Source of the DNA: Colius striatus
Taxonomy: Eukaryota; Chordata; Aves; Coliiformes; Coliidae
Direction: 5' to 3'
Assembly (NCBI RefSeq): GCF_028858725.1
Contig: NC_084759.1
Span: 95,314,362-95,378,361, forward strand
Length of the DNA stretch: 64,000 nt
Shown here: piece by piece, positions 1 to 13,562 of the stretch
How positions within the stretch are numbered: the stretch's first letter is position 1
Layout of the letters: each line of letters opens with the position of its first letter
The notes under the pieces: model-generated
Seen by the model: the letters and a program-made list of their open reading frames with translations, nothing else
The model's database searches: none
What the model was told of the DNA's origin: nothing
Translations under genes and position numbers: made by a program

Positions 1-2178
1 AACCTACTTCAATATTTGGGTAGTATTCCATGGATGGGTCCTTTCTGGGAAATTAATTTCACTACTGACAATTAAGGAATCCACCAGACTGCTTCTAAAC
101 TAAAATATTTAGAATGCTAAGACAGAACTGAACATATCTGCCAGAACACACAAACAATATACAGACATTAGAACTACACATATAGTTTATGCTAACCCTT
201 GAAAGAAAGCTATTCTGAGGGCACTCAAGATGAAGCGCATGAACCATCCCAACCATAGCCTATGTCTCAGGCTGATTTATCTCTAAATAATAAAGAAGCT
301 TTGATTACACTGACAAATCCTTAAGATTTGATCTTCTAGAAGACTGCATAATGCAATTCACTCAAACTCTGGAAAAAGCTCTCTATGTGACAGGAAAATT
401 TATCTGCTTTGGAAAACAGCAATTTCTGAGTATCATTTGTGAATTAAGGACTATGAGGAAAAAAAAAAAACACAAATCAACAAAATCCCAAAAGCTTGGG
501 AGAGGATCACAGTTGTTTCAAGTGATACCCAACAGTTGCAAGAGATCTCGTTTTGTTATTGGTTTTAGTGCTAAGTGTTGCAGACTTAGAATAGAAACTC
601 AGCTAAATCTCATTTACTGATACACCAAGGTGCAAGAAAAAAAATGAGCCATAGCATTAAAATGCTGCAGCCTAGCCAAAAATATGAGTAACCACATACA
701 CAGTGCCAGAGGTCACAGCATGCACCACCAGCACTGCTCAGGCAAGCCATTGAAAAACAGTAATAAAGAAGTCCTACAAAGAGGCACTAAGCCAGCATCG
801 TCCCAAGAGAGAAAGAACTTAACGCATTTTTTCAGTTACCTTGCCAATAACCTCCCCACTGTATCCAACTTACTAAACATTAAAATCTGGAAGAGATATA
901 ATGATTCTATAGCAACCAGCTGCTGAGATATTTTTCAAACAGAATGAACTGAATACAACTGCCAAATACTTTCCCAACAAATTTAGTCTATTCCTAGTGG
1001 GAAGAGTAAAGTATGTTCTCTGCTGTGATTCAAGATACAGCGCAAATCTGAGGTCTTTACAAAACTAGAGCAATTGAAAACAAAACAGATAATCAGGAAT
1101 AGGTAAACAGACAGACACAAAAACAACAGTTATGCAAGTTGCTATTACTCTGAAAGGACAGAAATATCATTCAAGAAGCCTCTCCTCTGGAGTAGCACTT
1201 CTGTGAGACTTTTTTTCCAGACAGGTTACTCCTGTCACCACATCACCAATAGCCAAACGTTATTAATACTTCTACGCCCTCTCTAAAAGTCTCTCAGAGA
1301 ATCTTCTGGAAATGTAAAAGTCAGCTCCTCAGTGGTAGCTGCACATGTATGTAATTTGGGTTCTGTAAGCTCTGAAAACAAATCAGTAATTTGGTTACCT
1401 CTGTGTTTAGATGTAACCATTCCTGCTACAAGTCCACAGGTATGCATACCCTTAAAAGGTTCAACCTTGCTACTGTGTGCCTACATGCACATCAGCTACA
1501 GTACTTTTCTCAGCCAAACAAGAATGAGAGATCATGAGAATTCAAGAGCATGCTTTCCCGTAACTCATATAGAAGACAGAGGAAACCTCTAGGTAATTTG
1601 CAAAAATAACTACAAAAAAAAATCAAGCCTAATATTAGGCTTATATACATCATCCCAAGTGCATACCCTCAAAAGATATATTTTAGAAGCCTACAAATCA
1701 AAGGAAAGGTGGAAACCACCTCACTAGGTAACCTCTGTCTGTTTTCTTTTCTTGAAATGCAACTGCTTCCATTTAAATCTTCACAGAGTAAAATCTTTAA
1801 TCTTTAATGAGAGACAAAGCCAAACTAATACGAGACAGAATTATTGGTGGACTATAGTCATATGGTACTATATTACTAGTACGGAACTAACAGATGAACT
1901 CAATCAGTATATGTTTAAAATACTGTAGTTGAGAGAGACTCCCATTTTTTCTCTTTGGCTAGTTTTTTTAACCTAGTGTTTTTTCCATTTCTCTTCTTCA
2001 GCTGCAGAGCATGGCTCATCCTAACTATCTAAGCTACTTCAGAAAAGTATTTGAGAACTGCCAGAAAAGCCAAGGGCTTTCTCTTGTACATGGCCTGGTA
2101 TAGAACTAGAAACTGTTGCTGCCACCTTAAAAACAATAATCAGAAGAAACTAAGTTTGGAAGTCCGCATACTAGTGTA

Positions 2179-2225
2179 TCTGCCCTATTTGTAGCCTTCT
2201 GCCCTATTTGTAGCCTTCTGCCCTT
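2179..2225. repeat. Short 19-bp tandem repeat, about 2.5 copies
   Basis: A unit of the form tctgccctatttgtagcct occurs exactly twice (2179-2197 and 2198-2216), followed by a partial third copy to 2225. It is a minisatellite-like duplication in ITSN1 intron 1. Confidence 0.85.
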
Positions 2226-5200
2226 TTTTTGCACTTTTTATTTACTATCTTTTTAAACCTCTCTAGCTATAATGTATCTCGGCTAGAGAGCAACTGCTTG
2301 CATCTTTCTCTACAGAGGATTCAATTAACTTTTTGTTAAATTTCTTAATTTCTCTTCTCTCTCCTTTTTTTCCTTTTAAAAACTGGGAAAGGATAATAAA
2401 GCACAATAAACCTCCAGACAAAAGGAAATGAAATTTCACAAGAATTTCAATACAAAGGCTTCCTAGGTTTCATTTCAGTGCACAAAGTTTAGCTGAGTCA
2501 ACATTTAAAAACTTATCACTCTTGTGGGGTTCTCAGGGTTTGTATTGTTTTAAATAAGAGGAGTAGATTTCTGTCACAGTTTTGAACTTAAAAGGCAGAA
2601 TGATTAATTTTTATTTTTAAGGTAACCATTTAAGAAATTCAACATGATTATATTTCCTATATACACTCAGGAAAGCTATTTCAATGTAGTTGTTGCCGTG
2701 CCCCAGCTTGGGAAAGAAAAAAAACTTTACTTTTCCTAACAAACCCAGGTGGTTTAATTCAGTATTGCATCAAGGTAATCCAGGAAAAACAGCAACTTGG
2801 CATTGCCACAACAAATTCCAGAAAATCTAGGAATTAAGCAACTCCAGCAGCTAATCCCATTCTCCTTGGAGCTACAGTGTAACATTTTCCTCCTTGACAC
2901 ATGTAGAACAGGAAAAAAAATGCAAAATTCATGCAATTTCTGGTTACAGAAACTTTAGCATCTATTAAAACCACCAAAGAAAAAAATCCTCCCTCTTACT
3001 TACATGGAAGTCCTTAAAATGCCATGAAAAAAAACCTCACAACGCACAATAGGCAGAAGGTTTATTATTCAGCTATCAATGGAGCCTACCAAGTATCCAG
3101 AAACAACTACCAGCTGAAAAGACTACAGTCTTTCAGTCTGATGAAATTTCAGCTAACATGTCATCCCTGGAATACATTCAGTTCCTCAAGCCAACAACTA
3201 ATAAGAGCCAAGATGCTGAAAGGTCAAAGCTCCATTTCTCTTATCCCAGCCTCTGTGCGAGTGGGGAGGCCAGGAAAAAAAAAATAGAGAAACAATTTTA
3301 CACATTCCTACTCCTTTTAGTCCTGCAGTTCTTCTCATTTTTCGATAAGGACTCTGAAGGCTGTATATCAATACGTAAGTAGGAGCAGAGTGAAACTAGC
3401 CCAGTTTGTCACTTGTCCATGAAATTCTGAATTCTAATATTGAAATCTGAAGCCTTTTACTGTACTTTGTTTATGCTGTTGCTTGCTGCTTTGTCAAACA
3501 GTTGTGCCTAAACACTCAGATGTACCGTATCACATCCAGTTTAGTCTTTGCTGTACAAAGATTGCATTAGGAGTTAGAGTCCATAGGATCAGATGATTCT
3601 TTGGAAAAGCCCAATTTCAGCTTTTTTGTTTGGTTGGTTTGGTCTCATTTCTTTTAAAGAAAGGCTTTATCAAATATTTTTAAACTTTTCTATTTTTCTC
3701 CTACAATAACAGTAGCTCTAATCCAGAGGCATTAAGATGACCTGATGCTAAAATGGCTACTGTCATATACACACACAAATAAAATACTATGCTGTTTTTG
3801 TTAATCAAATATTCCTTTACTTTTTATTCACATAGCATGTCAAATGCTATCACTTGGTTCTGGACAATAGGCTTCCAATGCATATTCAGCTTAAATTCCA
3901 TTAAACCACCCATACAAATGCTATGACTTCTATACTTTACCTACTATGCTAATCCATCCATCCATAGTCTTCACCAGGATCCTCCCCCTAACATCAACTG
4001 AAAAGACTTAGTTAACACGAAGAGATTATAATAAAACTTTGCCAGATTTTCTAAGACAGAGGAAGAATAGGAACAAGCTTCCAAGTATTAGGGTTTTACG
4101 TAAGTTCATAGAACACATCAAGTATGCTCACGCAGGGTTTGGTTTGGTTTTTTTTCTATTACTATTTAAAAGATAGTTTTGCTTAGGGACATTTCTGGGT
4201 TATTACATAAGTACTTGTGGTTTTGTTTGTAATAATGACAGACGAAACTACTTGGATTGATTCACTCAACTAGTTAATACAAATAAACTAATTTTTTACA
4301 AGTAATACAATAGCATTTGGATGCAGTTTAGAATAATATTAAAAGCACTTTACTCAAAAGGATGCATTTTTTCTTCTCCTCTCCCAAAAAACTCTCTGTT
4401 TGCTTTACCTACAGACAGCACAAGCTGTAAGCAATTGTCTCTTTAAGTTTAAATAGTAGCACCAAATGTCCATTTAAGAAATCAATCCATTGCTGCATTT
4501 GACATGTTCAAGTCAGCACTGCATCTGGAGCACTTCATATATCTGTTTCACATGAGCAGATTTCAGTTATTGTGCAGAACTGTGAGACTTACGGTTCACC
4601 CATAATTTCTCATTGTGCAAAAAGGGTGACTAAGCAACCAAAAGAGCTTAAAATTGTTGAAGTGAAAATGCTGCACAAGCCTCAACTCAGATTCAGATTA
4701 TTCTGATAAGAACAGTGGTAATGAAGTATGTTCTGAGCATGGATCACACTCTTAGCAGCTTCCTATCAGCCAGCCTGGTTCAGAGACCACAAAAGCACAA
4801 TAGTGGGAGTAACCCTCTGTTTGACTGGGAGGTTCCAACTCTGAGTTCCACACTGACCTAAGACCTCTTCTTCAGAAGTCCAATATCACAATCGTTATAC
4901 CACTAATGCCACCTGAAGGGCTCTTGTCAAACAGGCATTTTCAACACTAGGACACACATGATACCAAGTCACCAACTCCTGACCACAGACAGTTAGAGTT
5001 TGTCATTCAGTTCAACACGATATCTAATCAAAGGCACAAAAAATGAAATGCATTTGCCTTCCTCCCTTGCCCACATCAGCACAGTTTGGGAACAGTTCCT
5101 TGCAGCCATACCATTTTTCATCAGACACTATCTACAAGATAAACTTAACTTCTATCATATTTATTAAAATTAGCATATTATGTTCAATAGTAAGTTGTTT

Positions 5201-5345
5201 TGTTGTTTTTTAATAAGCATATTACATTGCTTTCTCTGGTTTTAAGCAGAATAAGTACAGAACAACAGAACAATCAAACTTCTAAACAACTTTGTTATTT
5301 ACTGTTTTGCAGTTTGAGCACATACTAAAGACTAGAGGTATTAAG

Positions 5346-5755
5346 AATCATAGAATTGTAGGGGTTGGAAGGAATCTCTAGACATCACTTAGTCCAGTTC
5401 CCCTAGGTTCACCTAGATCAGGTCACATAGGAACGCATCCAGGTGGGTTTTGAAAACCTCTAGAGAAGGAGACTCCACACCCTCCCTGGGCAGCCTGTGC
5501 CAGGGCTCCCTCACTCTCACAGTAAAATAGTTTCTTCTTATGTTTAACTGGAACTTTTTGTGTTCCAGCTTCTTCTCTGTCACTGGATACAACTGATAAA
5601 AATGATGCCCCAACCTCCTGACACCCATCATTTAGATGTTTGCAAATATTAATGAGATCCCCCCCCAGCCTCCTTTTCTCCAGGCTCAACAGCCCCAGTT
5701 CCTGCAGCCTTTCCTCATAAGGAAGATGCTCCAGTCCTCTGATCATCCTGGTGGA
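5346..5755 (-). mobile_element. CR1 LINE 3' fragment (minus strand)
   Basis: The plus strand starts with the reverse complement of a CR1 3' tail (tcatagaat), followed by the CR1 3' body (ggttggaagg, gactccacaccctccctggg, gcctttcctcataagg). It is a 5'-truncated LINE copy antisense to the plus strand. The open frames on its minus strand (5413-5758) are decayed retroelement sequence, not host genes. Confidence 0.9.
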
Positions 5756-8700
5756 CAAAAAAACCTCACCAAGTATTTCAGGTAGCTCTACAAACTATTT
5801 CCAGTAATTTACAGTCCGTTTTTTCTTGTAGGGATCAAATATCAACAGAAGTAAATCAACAAATATAAAAATCCAAAGTTTAAGTGGGAAAGAACACCTG
5901 CCGGCCTTCAGATAATAATGAAATATGTAGGATCATTAAAGAGAAGAAATACAGATACAAAAGAAATAAGAGGGGAAAAAAGAACACTTAAGAAGAATGT
6001 TGACTGCTGAATGCAAGGAGCTAGAAAAACAAACATTGTAGTATCACAGGGAGCAGATGCAGTCAAGGACCAGGTCAGAGATTTGCTATCTAAAAAAAGC
6101 CAATTATACTGGATGCCCATACAAAACCAAAAAAACAAAAAACCCCAAACCTGAGTGTCACAAGAGTCTGTCTGCCTGAGAAAAACAATGAATGAAGTTT
6201 ATTCAACTGAGACTTGCATGTGACTCAAAGAAAACAAGGCAGTATTTTTGTTCAAGAAAATTAACTATTACACCATCCCCTTTGGTACATGATCAGATCA
6301 CCATTTCAAAACAGAAATCTGAAGCTTTTGTTTTTGTTTTGTTTTATTTGTGTGTCTGTAAAAAAGAATGAATTGTACTTCCCAAGAAAACCCTGAAAAA
6401 TTAAGGAAGGTATTAGAACTTGTATTTAAATCTCCTAGCCACAAAAACAGGAATCCATAGTGAAGCTGTACACAGCTGAAGGCCACACATCCACATCTAT
6501 ATACTGCAACAGATTCTCTCCAGCTGTCAGCTTTGTATGGGTAAGAGCACAGGACAGAAGTGTCATGGTTTAGTCAGCAACTAAGCACCACACAGATGCT
6601 TTCAGGATGAAGACTTAACAATGCATAGTTAATGTCTAAACATAACGTATTATAACTGGAATTTGGATCTCCTCAGCCTTTATCTTCTTTGTCTGCAAGA
6701 TTGGCAGAAAAGATAGCATGGACGTTTTGACCAATTCGAATCTATCAAAAAACTTATTTTAAGAAATACTAAATATTGCATCTCACATTTTACAGGTCAG
6801 TCTATATTTTGCACTTGTGAACTGAAATTGGAATATAAAGCTGGAGTATATGAAAAATGCATTTTCATAGTTACTAACAAGAAGCTTTTTTAAATGAAGA
6901 GGTAGGGACCTCAAAACACAATATTAGCTCGATCCTATCTTCAGTTTTCAGAGCAATCATATGAACACTTAATATGCAAGCATTACGTTTCCAAAACACA
7001 AGTATAGGTGTTAAATTGTAACATAATATGAAGATAGCCATCAGCAACAAGCATCCGAGTGTCCCTGCATAAACTCACCTTGACCTTTGAAAGTTAGATA
7101 TGCAGCTGACTTTACACAGCTTCTTCAGCTAAATGGGAATCCAGGACTGTTCTGTTCTTAACAGATACACAGTTTAATTACCTTCCTAGTAGTCAATATT
7201 GAATTTCTCCTTTAAAGTTCAACTGGTATGATAACTAACAAAAAGTTAATGTATACTTTGCAGCATAAGCATTATTTAGAAAACAACAGATAGCTTTTTT
7301 CTTTTACCTCCAAGATGGGTGGTTGCTCTTTCTTAAACATACTAGATATAATTTTAATATTTTTTTAATATTCTGTTTCTACCTACTCACACCAAGAGAC
7401 TTAAAAGTACCATCAGAAACTAACAAAAGTTTTTGTTTCTCTGTTGAACTCTGACATGGGTACCTTTTGATCCTAGTAGACCTGGAGAATCACAGACAGA
7501 ATGTAACCATTTTATTTGCATATCTGTTACATTTATTGACAAACTGATTACTTTATAACATGTTGCAAAACTGCAATTGTTTAAAACAATTACTGTCTCA
7601 TTTAAGAGTCACAATACAGTCTTTACTTAAAAAACTTAATACAGTTCTACATATCTCCAATCACAAAGCAAGGACAAAGTCAAGGAAAGCTGCCTTCTGG
7701 TAAGCTATTACAGTGGTGATCTTCAAACCCCAATAAAATTATCATTTCAGAAACTTTGGCTGTCAGATTCGAGAAACTAGAAATCTGTGTTCTGCACCAC
7801 TTGCCACTCAGTGTCTTCAGTAAGCACTCAAACAAACAGATTTCATTTTAATGTAGAATTGTTTATGTTAGTCCTTTCAGTCTTAAAAATTCTGTTGATG
7901 ATACCTGTGGACAGATAATACAATAAAGGCAACCTAGTTATGCCTAACACATTGTTCAGTAAAAACACATACAAATCAAAACACTGAAATTGAATCACAG
8001 AAATTGACTGCTTCTTTAAAAAGTGAGTGACCAGACAAGATAAAAACAGCAGTTAAACGTCAAGGATATTGGGAACACCAGACTACCTGCTTACAGTATG
8101 GGTGATTCTAACTACATGTTTCTACTATGAAGTATATATTCCAATAAAAGCTTCACTTTCCATTGTTTTATTCTCAGTTGTAAAGTCTATGAATTACTTT
8201 TGGAAGACATTTTTAGAAATTATGTCTAAAAGAGAACAGCTAACTAGTAACAGCTAACTGGTCCAAAGATAATACTTAAGATTTACTATATGTGATTTGA
8301 GTTGGACATTTTCTAAATGCTGTATATAAACTCTAATATATAGCTCATTCATTATTTCAATAACAATAATAATTATTATTGTTTTAAATATTATTTACAA
8401 TTATGTATGAAAGTATAGAAAGCAATGTGCTAAAATGAGTTTCAAGTCCTCCAGAGAAGTCCCAACCTTTTCAGGTGACTCTGCATGAATCCTCTTTCAG
8501 AAACTATGGACTTAAAGTCAGGTGTTCTGTGTATTTTAGAAGTATATTAACTGTTATCTACAAATTGTGCATTTATATGGAACCAGTAAAACTGTATCTT
8601 GAACTTGTGCAAAGATAAACCACTGTCCAGTCATTTACAGCAGAGTAGTCATCCTCAGGTCTAGATCCTTGAAAAATATTTAGGTAGAGAATACTCATAG

Positions 8701-11700
8701 AAATTAGAAGGAGCTACCCATCAAAACACAAAGGAAAACCTGAACACTTGGGGCAACAGGTCTTCGGTGACATTATTTTAACAGTATTAATAGAGTTTGC
8801 TAATCTATAATACTAGTACTAGAATATTTATCTATACTACTAGAACATACCATAAAGCCCATGATTTTTCAAGGACTGCTATCACATAAAAACTTTAAAA
8901 AATCCACAGTATTTAGACTTCAACTGTCAAAGTACAACCATGACAGACAGTGGAGGAAGACAGATGGACTATTGTGAAAGAGAAATATACAGCAGAGATT
9001 TAGGTTTTAGGCCATTAACAATATGATTATTTCAAAATTCCAGACACACCCAACACTTCTGAAAAGTTGACTTAGCAGAAAAGGAAAGATGACCACTGAA
9101 ATGACACTAACACTAATCAATTCAATTCTCTTCAAAACGATACATGAGAAAGGAAAATATAGCATCTAATGTATGTATATTTAATATAGTTAAGAGAAAA
9201 CCAAATCAAGTATATGTCATTTAATACTCCTGCATTTTGACTGATTGCAGTGAAGGAATGCTGTAAAAATGCACCTTTTCCATCAGAAATAAAAGAAAAA
9301 AACCCACTTTCCTCCCTGGGGAAGACAGAGGATATCTCATTTCACTCTTCCTTGTGCAAATTTAATGTCCATGCATTGCCTATTCTGGTGAAGAAGTTGA
9401 TGCTCTGAATTAGATCAACAAATTTCAGTTTCACTTATAGAAAGCATTTAAAATCAGTAACTAGAAACTAATATCTCCTATATAAACAGTGCACGGTCTG
9501 TCAAGAACTTGACCACCTCTACTCCCTTCAACATACACACAGAGCTCTCTAGAGAGGTTAATTCTAGACAAGTGGGTCAACTAGTCATCTACATGCACAC
9601 TCCAAAACTCTACAAGTTTGGGGCTTGTTCTATGAAGGATTGGCAAATACACTTCTGAATACTGCAAATTACAATTAAAATATCGACATACCTATAGTAA
9701 CAATGACACCCAAAAATGATATTTTTTAATATTTGAAAACACTCTAGAAGAGGGTAACTACTTTTGCCACATATCATACAGAAATTTCATTACCTCACAG
9801 AAGGTTTTATGTACACATGTAACTTACCATTAGATCTCAGCTTGCACCAAATTTCTAATTGTCTACCACACCATCCAATTTCATGCTATGCAAGTAAAAA
9901 CAAAACCAACTTACTGCATAGGGGGCATTTCAAGTTCAGCAGCTGTATTAAACACAACAGCAACAAGCACTCAAAGTTTCTAGCAGACAAGCAGAAGCAA
10001 TTTTGGGGGTTTTTTAACAGTAAAAAAGAATTTAAAATCTGACCTCCTTGGTTCCATGCAGGTCCACCCCCACCTGAAATGTGTACTACAAGTAAATCTA
10101 TCTGCTTGTAATTTATTCTACTCTAGAACTAAAGACAACATAAACAAATGTTCATAGTTAGTAACTCTCCATGATGTTCTCCCCATTCCTCAAGCTATTG
10201 CTTTCATTTCCCCTTTTTTTTTAATTTTTATTCCACTAACAGAACTCATATATTGCTATTTTCTCTCCTGTTATCCTACTAAAAACTAAAATTACCGTAC
10301 AAAAAGAGACCAGAAAAGACTATCCAACATCAGCATTTAAAAATATTTAATTGCTAGATTCACATTCTTTCCTGAATCCAAATCTATCCTAATTGCATGA
10401 TTAGAAGTATTAAGCAAAGGGCATGCAGACTTTCCACCAAAGGGCTAACTAACCACAGCAAAAGACAGAACAAGCATTGAAGGTGATTGGTTTATTTTGA
10501 GATATCAGTTCCTATTTTGCAGTATTTAAGTAGTTATTCCACTGCACCAGGACATAAGAGAAAACGATCAAGAAAACACAGCTACCCTTAAAAAAAAAAA
10601 ATCTTATCTGGAAGGAAAGACAGTGGGATATTATAGAAGGAACACTAGAACTGAAAGAATTAAGTGTGGTTTGTGAAGCAGCAAGTGCAAAGTGCAGTCT
10701 GCTCGGCTCAAATGAAGTTCTAGTCTAATACACTGGAGAAACTGTTCAGAAACAGTTGATCTGTACGAAACATGACCCCTGTAAAGCTGCCAAAATCAGT
10801 GAGAGCATACAAGTGCTAATCACGCAAGCTAAAACGGCTCAAGCTGCTTTGACTTACATGCATGCCTACACATAGATGGCTTCATATCCCAAACTGTAAG
10901 TTAATAAAAATAATGCAACTGTTTTCTTTGCCTGTACTTATATATGCATGTACTTATATATGCAATCAGTACATCTCCTCATCATCCACGAGCAAGTACA
11001 TCCCCCACTCCCATACTTGGAAATCTGAATACAGCTGACATGCAAGACTCCTCCTTCCATACCCCATCCCCTCAAGCAGGGCTTTGGAGATGTAATATAA
11101 GCATTTTAAAACAGAAAGACGAATTCAGTAATCATTACAGTATACTGTATATAAATATACAGGTATACAGGTCTTATTCATCGAGCAAAGTTACTGGTGA
11201 CTAGAACAAAAAGGCAAAAGAAAGAAAAGTTGTCTAGGGCAATGTGGAATTACCCTGCACAGTCTAACACTCTCCAATGTCATCAGTACCTAAAACACAG
11301 TTCGGCTTTTTGACTTAGGAAAAAATACATGCATTTGGACATTGACTTCCAATATTTTGTTAAACAACGTAGCTATTACCTCAAATATATATTGCCATAC
11401 AAGTCCTATACAAAAAGCTTACTTTAGGACTGGAGAGTGGGAAGAAGTAAAGGAAAACAGAGGCTTCTTGCCTTAATGAGTACCACACTATCACATCTGG
11501 AATGCTAGCTATTTTACTAACCAGGATTATTTACTAAACAATACTTTCTAATGATCTATTAAAGTGTTTTCCCTATCACTACATCCACGCCCCACAGAAA
11601 GGCAGAGTTCACAGAAAATATTGTTTACTAGGATCAAAGCCCACATTTCTTTCAAAATAAAGAAGCAGCCGAATCAGAACAAAAGATGTCCACATGAAAC

Positions 11701-12743
11701 ATTACCCACAAAGTTGTCTGCTAATCCGAGGCAAACAGAAACGATGGGATAAAAAGCCTGACCCACGTATCGGTTTCCTTTTCCTGATGCCCTGACGACA
11801 ATCCCTCGTTCGGTCGGTCTCGTGCCCTTTTCAAGCCGCAAGGGATGGCATTCCTCCTTTCCCTTCGCACCAGGGCGGGCGGACCGTAGGCGCCGAAGGG
11901 GCAGGGAGCAAAGAGAACGGAGGAAGCAGGAGTAACCACTATTTATTAACGCGGCAAAGGGAAACTCGCTACTCGCAGTCGCACAACCCACCCCCTGCAT
12001 TCCACATGCGAGATCCCCCGGAGGACACGGGTAGCCGGGACACAGCTCCCCCCGCAGCGATGGCTGTCTTGTGACGGCGAGGGCTGTGCTCTCACCGAGC
12101 CAGCGCACACGAACCGGGGCGCTCTCCCCTCGCCGCATTGCCCCGGCTTTGCTCTATCCACAAAAACCGTAGCTGCAAAAACGGCGCTCGCGAAACCCAC
12201 TCCGGTGAGGTAGCGATAAAAAAAATAAAAGAATAACAGTAAGAACACACACACAGACACACAAAAAGGCCATCTCGAGGAAGGCAAGCGGCGGCTCCCG
12301 CCTCAGCGCGCAACAGCCGCCTCGCACACATAGCCCGCCGGGGCCGGACCCGCACGGCGGGGAACATCCCGCGGGCGCCCGCCTCACGGCTGTGCGCCCA
12401 CTCCCGGGCCGCCCACACCGGCGATGACTACGGTTACTGAAGGAGATGAGGAGGCGCTGGGCGCCTCGCTTCGTGTCGGGCACCCGGCGCCTGTCAGCGG
12501 GCCCAGGCACCGAGACACGCCCGGCCGCCGGTGCCATGAGAAGGTGAGGGGCGACAGAGGCAGCGCGGGGCAGACGCGCCGCTGCCCCCCCGCGGGTGCT
12601 CGCAAGGCGCCGCTGGCCTGGGGTGAACCGTCGCCCCTCCCAGTGAGAGTGTCGTGTCGTCCCCCCCTCACCACCATCCCCATCCCTTCCCGCTGCCACT
12701 GATCAGTACCTCATATCTGCGCGGGCCGGGGGGCCCTACTCAC

Positions 12744-12960
12744 ACCCATGGCGACGGCGGGGGGGATGGAGGAGCCGCAGCGGCGTCCGCCACCGCCTCC
12801 GCCAGACGCACCATCCCCTCCCGCTGCCTCCTCAGCCACCGTCTGGCGGGCGGCGGGGGGAGGAGCCCTGGCTCACGCTCGCCCTCACAGCCTCCGTACT
12901 GACGCGCGGCCCCGGCCTCCCTCTCTCCCGCCCCCCGCGCGACGGGCAGGCGCCTGTCGC
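12744..12960 (-). other. ITSN1: Putative ITSN1 non-coding exon 1
   Basis: On the minus strand a consensus donor (gtgagt, 12743 down to 12738) follows CpG-rich sequence and matches the position expected for the 5' untranslated first exon of ITSN1, an endocytic scaffold with EH and SH3 domains. In other vertebrates the ATG lies in a later exon; that exon is not in this window. The right boundary (transcription start) is a guess placed near the CCAATTGG element. The identity comes from orientation relative to CRYZL1, not from protein sequence. Confidence 0.5.
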
Positions 12961-13399
12961 CAATTGGAGCCCGGGAACGCCGCGGAGACCCGGCCCCCTC
13001 CGGCCAATCCCAGCGCAGCCAGACCCGCTCTGGCGGCGAGGAGGTCACCGCACAAGGAGGGAGGGAGTTGGGGGTGGGGGTGTTTGGGCGCCCCCCTCAC
13101 TTCCCGCGGGACGCGCCTGTGGGGGCAGTGCCTTTATTTTACATAAGGGGAGTTCAAGGCGGTGTCTTTTCTTTCCCTCACGCCCCCGCTTTCCTACACC
13201 TCGGTGGTGGCCCGGTTGCCAGCTCCTCTCTCAGGAGGTCAGGCAGGGCAGCCACTGGGCGCTGCGCGCCGGACACAGTATTGCACCGGGGGGGGGAGCG
13301 GTGGCGTGCGCGCGCGCAGCCTGCTGGGCTCCGTAGTCCCGCGCGCCGCTGGGGAAGCCACTGCGGGGGGAGGGCGAAGTGTCTGCTCCCGCCTTCTCC

Positions 13400-13562
13400 C
13401 TTGCAATGAACGACAGCTCTCCCCAGCCAGTCCCGCCTCCGCTTTCACGCCGAATGGCGGCCGCCGTGGCCAATCACGAGCTTTCGTGGGGCGTCTCTGG
13501 GCGTCGGGGCTGGAAGCGGGGTGTGGCGGCGGCGGCGCCCGCGCTTGTCGGAGGGCGCCGAG
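13400..13562 (+). other. CRYZL1: Putative CRYZL1 non-coding exon 1
   Basis: CpG-rich sequence with CCAAT, YY1-like and GC-box elements is followed by a plausible donor (gccgag then gtaggg at 13563). In vertebrates CRYZL1 has a 5' untranslated first exon, and the first coding exon here begins at 14655. The left edge is arbitrary. Two other leader structures are possible: a start codon at 13594 and an intermediate exon at 14211-14292 (see findings). Confidence 0.4.

Larger units (their letters stand above)
1..12743 (-). other. ITSN1: Probable ITSN1 intron 1 (partial); no coding exon seen
   Basis: This AT-rich 12.7 kb lies downstream, in minus-strand terms, of the putative ITSN1 first exon. I looked on the minus strand for an exon encoding the intersectin N-terminal EH domain and saw none, and no open frame here resembles a known protein. 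Visible content is one CR1 fragment (5346-5755), a 19-bp tandem repeat (2179-2225) and simple A/T runs. Assignment to ITSN1 intron 1 rests on gene order (ITSN1 is head-to-head with CRYZL1 in other vertebrates) and on the exon-1-like donor at 12743. It could instead be partly intergenic. Confidence 0.6.

Noticed and set aside
5413-5758. Minus-strand open frames
   Set aside because: Derived from the CR1 fragment, not a host gene. The same applies to 23073-23312, 35920-36276 and 43701-44303.
1-12743. ITSN1 coding exons in the left 12.7 kb
   Set aside because: Searched on the minus strand for EH-domain exons; none of the open frames resembles intersectin.
12748-13146. Plus-strand frame starting MATAGGMEEPQ with a proline run
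   Set aside because: Looks like an N-terminus at first sight, but it is antisense to the putative ITSN1 exon 1 and is explained by GC-rich triplet bias. No donor supports a coding exon continuing into CRYZL1.
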